64,000 nucleotides of DNA, from assembly GCA_038328575.1 (NCBI GenBank), contig JBBQMD010000003.1:1-64000 (forward strand), in the 5' to 3' direction. A program made the translations under genes and the position numbers. Positions 59,671 through 64,000 of this stretch are shown in pieces. The DNA comes from JACVCS01 sp038328575. Its GTDB lineage: Bacteria > Planctomycetota > Phycisphaerae > Phycisphaerales > UBA1924. Position 1 is the first letter of the stretch; each line of letters starts with the position of its first letter. The notes beneath the pieces were generated by a model that saw only the letters and a list, made by a program, of their open reading frames with translations, made no database searches and was not told the origin of the DNA.

Positions 59671-61392
59671 ATGCGCATCGCGCGCCCGAGCATCTTGTGG
59701 AGGTTGCTCTCGCTGGAGCTGTGGCGGCTGCTGGCGCTGACCAGCGCGATCCTGGTGTGCGTGATCGCCTTTGCGACGACGATCAAGCCGTTTGCCGATG
59801 GGCGGCTCAGCGCGCTGGACGCGCTGCGATTCATGGGTTACGCGATCGTGCCGATGTTGCAGTACGCCCTGCCGTTCGCGGCGGGCTTCGCCGCGACGTT
59901 GTCGTATCACCGTCTAGCGCAGGACAACGAACTGACGGCGGTGTACGCCGGGGGGATTAGCCACCGCTCGATGCTCCTGCCGGCGCTGGCGGGCGGGCTG
60001 TTTCTGTCTGCGGCGCTCTTGCTGCTAGCGGATCAGGCGATGCCGCGCCTGCTGCGATCGATGGACGAGCTGATCACGCGCGACTTCACGCGCATGCTCC
60101 AGAGCAGCGTGGAGCGCGGGCAAGCGCTCGTCGAGCCCAGTGGGCAACGCGTGCTCTACGCAGATCGGTTCATCCCGGGCGAGCCGGAACCCGGCACCAA
60201 CGCCATCCACAAGTTTGATCTTCTGGGCGTCGTCGTCGTGCAGCGCGAGCCCGGCGGCGGGCTGGCCTGGGAAGCGAGCGCCTCGCGCGCCACGGTCTGG
60301 GTCTATCGCGGCGGCGCGGGCGAGCCTGGCGCCGGCACCCCTGCGAACGACGCCTCCGGCACCAAGGCCGGCTCCATGACCGTGGTCATGCGGCTGCAGG
60401 ATTCACTGGGCAAGAGCACCGGGCGCGCTACCGGCCAGGCTGGCGAGAGCACCATGAGCTTTCTCGTGCCCAGCATCTTTCGCGACGACCCGAAGTTTCT
60501 GACGTTCACCGAGATGCTCCTGGCTCAGGACGATCCGCGCCGCTTGGGCGATGTCATGGCCCAGCACCGGCAGACCGCATCGGTCTTGAACGAACGCTCT
60601 GTCGCCGATGACCTGCGGGCCGTGCTGGTGCGCGACGGGCGCACGACACTGACTGATCTGAACGGGCGCACCGTCGTCGTCAAGGCCACTGGCCTTGACG
60701 CCAACCCGTCAGAGAACGGCGCGGGGTTCGGTCTGCAATCACGCGCCTCGCCAATCGAAGTGACCACCGTTCTCGAAGACGGACGCGTGCGCGTCCAGCG
60801 CGCCCGGCGCGCGTGGATCAGCGTGCCCCCAGCGCCCGAGCTTCAGGCCAGCCTGCTGACCATCCGCATGAGCGAGGTCGCGACCGCTGGCGTCTCGCCT
60901 GATGGCGTCGGCGGCGAGCAGGCCGGCGGCGTGATCCGCGAGTATCAGATCCCCAACCTCCGCCTGCCGATCGACCGGCTCACGGGGTTGCTGGCGCAGG
61001 ATTCAAAGTCGCTGATCGACGCGGCGGATGCCGAACGCGTGCGCCGCCCGGACGATGTCGAGCTCTTGCGCGCCGTCGAGACTTATCGCGCGACGGTGCG
61101 CGACGCGCAGCGCGAGATCCTCAGCAAGTTTCACGAGCGCATCGCCGCGTCGCTGGCCTGCTGCCTCATGGTCCTGCTGGGGGCGGTGATGGGCATGCGG
61201 CTAGCGTCGTCGCTCCCGCTCACGGTCTACCTCTGGAGCTTCCTCCCCGCGCTAGCCTGCGTGCTGCTGGTCAGTGGCGGGCAGCGGGCCACGGCGTCGT
61301 GGGGCGCGCCGGGTCTTCTGGTGCTCTATGGCGGGCTCGTCGCTTTGGGCTCACTCACCTACGCCCAGTACCGCGTGCTCTCGCTGCGATGA
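59671..61392 (+). CDS. LptF/LptG-family permease
   Basis: 573 aa, against the usual 350-400. N-terminal membrane helices contain the family pattern (ILWRLLSLELWRLLALTSA, GYAIVPMLQYALPFAAGFAA, RLAQDNELTAVYAGGISH). A long extracytoplasmic beta-jellyroll-type region follows (about residues 130-450). Three C-terminal helices complete it (LACCLMVLLGAVMGMRLASS). Family members form the LptB2FG extractor of lipopolysaccharide; only one is present here. Its stop overlaps the following glycosyltransferase start (ATGA). Confidence 0.85.
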   Translation: MRIARPSILWRLLSLELWRLLALTSAILVCVIAFATTIKPFADGRLSALDALRFMGYAIVPMLQYALPFAAGFAATLSYHRLAQDNELTAVYAGGISHRSMLLPALAGGLFLSAALLLLADQAMPRLLRSMDELITRDFTRMLQSSVERGQALVEPSGQRVLYADRFIPGEPEPGTNAIHKFDLLGVVVVQREPGGGLAWEASASRATVWVYRGGAGEPGAGTPANDASGTKAGSMTVVMRLQDSLGKSTGRATGQAGESTMSFLVPSIFRDDPKFLTFTEMLLAQDDPRRLGDVMAQHRQTASVLNERSVADDLRAVLVRDGRTTLTDLNGRTVVVKATGLDANPSENGAGFGLQSRASPIEVTTVLEDGRVRVQRARRAWISVPPAPELQASLLTIRMSEVATAGVSPDGVGGEQAGGVIREYQIPNLRLPIDRLTGLLAQDSKSLIDAADAERVRRPDDVELLRAVETYRATVRDAQREILSKFHERIAASLACCLMVLLGAVMGMRLASSLPLTVYLWSFLPALACVLLVSGGQRATASWGAPGLLVLYGGLVALGSLTYAQYRVLSLR

Positions 61393-63146
61393 TGCTGAGC
61401 CTGACCGCACATCGCGACCCGGCTTCGGCCACCACCAAGCGCGTCATCGGCGAGCTGGCACCGGCGCTGATGTTGACCGGCGCGATCCTGCTGGCTCGCT
61501 TGATCTATCTCGCGTGGCTCTGTCCATACGACCTGGTCGAGGACGAAGCGTTCTACTGGGATTGGTCGCGAAACCTCGCGTGGAGCTACAACACCAAAGG
61601 CCCCGGCATCGCCTGGGCTCTCTGGCTGAGCACGCACCTGTTGGGCGACACAATGCTGGGCGTTCGCAGCGTCGCGATCGTGAGCGCCGCGGTCTTCTCG
61701 ATCAGCGTCGCGGCCCTTGGAGCCATGCTCGCCAGAGCCGCGCGGCTCGACGATCGCTCGATCCGCATCAGCGCCCTGGTCGCCAGCGCCATCGTCGCCC
61801 TCATGCCCGGGTTCCAGGTGACCTCGATTCTCTCGACGATTGATGGGCCATATGTCGCCTGCTGGTCGGTGGCCTGCGCAGCCGGAGCGTGGGCGATGAT
61901 TGAGCGCCGCCGACACGCGTGGCCCGTGCTGGGGGCGGCGCTGGCGATCGGTTTTCTCTTCAAGTATACGATCCTGCTGCTGCCGGTCGGCCTGGCGATC
62001 TTCGCGCTGCGGCAGCGAGCACGCTCGCGCCGGGCGGTGATTACGCAATGCACCGATGACAAACAGGATTCCGCGTCCGCGCCCGCCTTGACACCCACCG
62101 CCACCAACGTCCCGGCGCACGCGCCTTGGATTGCCCTCGGGATCTTCATCTTCGCGCTCGGGCTCGCCCCGGTGCTGATCTGGAACGCGCAGCACGATTG
62201 GTCCACCATCCGCCACTTGCTGGGCCACCTGGGCATCCACATGGATACCGGAGTCGCGGCGCCGCCGTTGATCGCGGCTGGCGCGAATGCTTCGAGCGGC
62301 GAGGTGTGGTCAGTTCGATACTTCGCTGAGTTTGCCGGTGCGCAGCTTGCGATCCTCGGACCAATTGGCGTGTTGATGGTCGTCGCGGCCGCGAGCTTCC
62401 GGCACGCAAGTTCAACCCGCCCGCTCGCGTCGCTGCTGACCTGGGCGGCCCTGCCGATCGTCGTGTTTTACTTCGCGATCGCGCTGATTCAGGAGGCCGA
62501 GGGCAACTGGGCCATCGCCGGGTACGTGTCGCTCATCCCGCTGGCCGCTGTGTATGTCACCATCCACGCGACGCGCTTGACCCACACCCAGCACGCGCGC
62601 CCCGCCCGCTGGCCCTTCGCGGCGTGGCACGCCACCATCATCTTGGGCGTCATCACCGGCTTGGGCTCGCTCAAGCTCGACTGGGTGCAATCATCGCTCG
62701 CGTTGGTCTCGCCCAGCGCCGCTCGCGCCGTCCCGCTCGGGCGCCTCACCGGCGCGCAGACCATGGCTCGCGCGATCGATGAGCGGCTTGACGAGCTTCG
62801 CACCCGCACGGGGCTGGAGCCGTTTGTGATGGTGGAGCACTACGGGCGGGCCAGCCAGATGGCGTTCTATCTCCGGGGCCAGCCGCGGGTGGTGTGCGCG
62901 TCGAGCTTTGTGGGCGGGCGGCGGGTTCAGCAGGACTTCTGGCCGGACCACCGCCCCGATTGGCCCGCGCTGCGCGATCGCCCTGCGGTCGTTGTCGATT
63001 CGTTCAACCGAGCCGAGCTTTGGCGCGCCTGCTTCGCGCGCGTCGAGCCCTTGGGCAAACTCCCGGGCGGCAGCCGCGGCACCCGCTTCGCATTCCTCTG
63101 CGAAGGGTTCAAAGGCCTGACGCCGCCGGCGCACGTGGGTTATTAA
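61389..63146 (+). CDS. GT39/ArnT-like membrane glycosyltransferase
   Basis: 585 aa with about ten membrane helices and a soluble C-terminal part. The first loop carries LVEDEAFYWDWSRNLAWSYN and TKGPGIAWALWLSTHLLG, the acidic DE motif and pattern of PMT_2/dolichyl-phosphate-mannose-type transferases. It probably moves a sugar from a polyprenyl-phosphate donor to an envelope lipid or protein. ATG 61389 overlaps the LptF/G stop, so the two are coupled, suggesting a shared role in outer-membrane glycolipid handling. Confidence 0.85.
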   Translation: MMLSLTAHRDPASATTKRVIGELAPALMLTGAILLARLIYLAWLCPYDLVEDEAFYWDWSRNLAWSYNTKGPGIAWALWLSTHLLGDTMLGVRSVAIVSAAVFSISVAALGAMLARAARLDDRSIRISALVASAIVALMPGFQVTSILSTIDGPYVACWSVACAAGAWAMIERRRHAWPVLGAALAIGFLFKYTILLLPVGLAIFALRQRARSRRAVITQCTDDKQDSASAPALTPTATNVPAHAPWIALGIFIFALGLAPVLIWNAQHDWSTIRHLLGHLGIHMDTGVAAPPLIAAGANASSGEVWSVRYFAEFAGAQLAILGPIGVLMVVAAASFRHASSTRPLASLLTWAALPIVVFYFAIALIQEAEGNWAIAGYVSLIPLAAVYVTIHATRLTHTQHARPARWPFAAWHATIILGVITGLGSLKLDWVQSSLALVSPSAARAVPLGRLTGAQTMARAIDERLDELRTRTGLEPFVMVEHYGRASQMAFYLRGQPRVVCASSFVGGRRVQQDFWPDHRPDWPALRDRPAVVVDSFNRAELWRACFARVEPLGKLPGGSRGTRFAFLCEGFKGLTPPAHVGY

Positions 63147-63161
63147 TTATAGAAGACCCTA

Positions 63162-63264
63162 GGTTTGGCGAACGCGACATCCGTTGTGCCAAATCGTGTT
63201 AGCCGGATAACCGGCATTGCGCCGCAGGCCCCTGCACAGGGGGCGGTGCAATGCGTAACACAAC
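63162..63264 (+). ncRNA. candidate structured leader RNA with competing stems
   Basis: GGTTTGGC (63162-63169) can pair with GCCAAATC (63188-63195). GTGTTA (63196-63201) pairs with TAACAC (63256-63261) and encloses two hairpins: GCCGG-ATAA-CCGGC (63202-63215) and GCATTGC...GCAATGC (63214-63254) with inner CCCCT/AGGGG. GTTGTG (63183-63188) with CACAAC (63259-63264) is an alternative to the outer stem. No known riboswitch class was recognised; it could instead be a terminator-like or REP-like element after the GT39 gene. Confidence 0.45.
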
Positions 63265-63317
63265 GAAATCACACACATTTATCGGATTTCACGACTCGCC
63301 ATTGTCGATGTTGTTAC

Positions 63318-63395
63318 TTTAACGATTCCACGGCACGTTGACCCGGGACGTAGACCCGGGAATCACCTCGCCGAAGCTGCGGCGATGAGGGGCTC
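63318..63395 (+). promoter_or_regulatory. repeat and hairpin around the ribosome site of the last gene
   Basis: Direct repeats GACCCGGGA (63342 and 63353 regions) are followed by CCTCGCCG...CGGCGATGAGG (63366-63390), a hairpin whose 3' arm includes part of the GAGGGG Shine-Dalgarno. Translation could be gated by this stem; this is inference. Confidence 0.4.
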
Positions 63396-63398
63396 ACC

Positions 63399-64000
63399 AT
63401 GAACACGGTGTCCCGTCTGGCGTCTTTGTTTTTGATCCTCAGTCTCGCGCTCGTTGCCCTGCCTGTCATCGGTGCGCGAGCCGACGATCCGCCGCTGGTG
63501 AACTACCCGGCGATCCGCGATCTCTACGAAGGCCGGCTCACTGAGTCGCAGCAGCGGGAGGTCTACCAGTGGGCCGAGGGGTACTGGAACTACGTCGAGA
63601 CGGGCCAGCCCTCGGAGTTTGAGTTCAGCGAGAACCTGATGAAGTCTGCGCTGTTCAACCCGCTGCGAGCCACGCGGTTCATGCTCGAGAAACTCAACGT
63701 GCTTTCGTGGCGAGACTGTGATCAGGAGATCATTCGAGCCACCCCCGACCAGACAGAGCTGTACGCCAAGCGGGCGCTGCTGAAGGCCGCGATGACCAAG
63801 GGCAAGTTCATCACCAGTCCGCTCACCAATCAAGAGGGCACGAGCGAGCATTTCAACCTGATCTACGAGCCGTACTCGGGGGCCGACGCGTACTTTGAAA
63901 ACGGCCAGCTCACGAGCGAGAAGCTGAAGCTGAAGTCGATGTTCTACCGTGACGAGATGGCACCGGAGGGTGTGAATGATCCGCTGGTGATGGCGTTCAT
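63399..64000 (+). CDS. secreted protein of unknown function (partial, runs off the window)
   Basis: The first 200 codons are present with no stop. The signal peptide is MNTVSRLASLFLILSLALVA followed by LPVIGARA. The mature part starts DDPPLVNYPAIRDLYEGRLT and is rich in Glu, Tyr, Phe and Leu, with helical stretches (LMKSALFNPLRATRFMLEKL, RALLKAAMTKGKF). GAGGGG lies 6-8 bases before the ATG. I do not recognise the family. It has its own structured leader and is not coupled to the glycosyltransferase. Confidence 0.8.
   Translation, partial: MNTVSRLASLFLILSLALVALPVIGARADDPPLVNYPAIRDLYEGRLTESQQREVYQWAEGYWNYVETGQPSEFEFSENLMKSALFNPLRATRFMLEKLNVLSWRDCDQEIIRATPDQTELYAKRALLKAAMTKGKFITSPLTNQEGTSEHFNLIYEPYSGADAYFENGQLTSEKLKLKSMFYRDEMAPEGVNDPLVMAF

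Overview
The window is visibly GC-rich and gene-dense, and almost certainly comes from a planctomycete chromosome, most likely a member of the Phycisphaerae. The taxonomic reading is inference from gene content. It rests on a DUF58/BatA-like/VWA/giant coiled-coil membrane cluster, secreted proteins ending in dockerin-like NNGVTExDYN tails, an enlarged SecE, a membrane-anchored helix-turn-helix protein, tandem SPINDLY/OGT-type glycosyltransferases, and long disordered extensions on housekeeping proteins. No transposase, integrase, CRISPR array or rRNA was seen.

Layout. Bases 68-12738 (minus strand) hold a translationally coupled cell-envelope operon. In transcription order it encodes a DUF58 protein, a BatA-like protein, a VWA membrane protein, a small one-TM protein, a 1250-aa coiled-coil membrane protein, a Gln-rich secreted protein and a squalene-cyclase-repeat protein. 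It is preceded by a Fur-family regulator (12675-13139) that lacks the usual metal ligands. Bases 13225-23457 (plus) hold a GT-C-like membrane protein and then the membrane arm of respiratory complex I, nuoJKLMN, with large insertions in J, L and M. Bases 23541-25842 hold a secreted serine hydrolase and a small membrane protein.

Bases 25920-31632 (minus) hold three tandem TPR plus GT41 (OGT-like) genes. They are followed upstream by dxr, a PIN-domain protein coupled to a small putative PD-(D/E)xK protein, a 1442-aa RNase E/G, and a PTS Enzyme I. Bases 40782-46942 carry a frameshifted MNT nucleotidyltransferase remnant, crcB, rlmN, a PilZ protein, a GbsR/MarR regulator with two matched palindromes upstream, a UbiA prenyltransferase and an M24 peptidase. 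Bases 47271-52463 (minus) encode a 7Fe-type ferredoxin and two secreted dockerin-like proteins.

Bases 52798-56524 (plus) are the translation/secretion block: tRNA-Thr, tuf, rpmG, tRNA-Trp, secE, nusG. It ends abruptly after nusG, with no rplK following. The rest holds a HicB-like antitoxin, an OsmC protein, an HTH membrane protein, a metallophosphoesterase, an LptF/LptG-type permease, a GT39-type glycosyltransferase, and the start of a secreted protein behind an unusually structured leader that runs off the window.

A second layer is in the spacers. Many intergenic gaps contain degenerate tandem heptads (GATTGCC/GGCAATC, GAGTCGC/GCGACTC and relatives). In the convergent gap between the M24 peptidase and ferredoxin genes two such arrays are inverted with respect to each other, so they could fold into one large hairpin.
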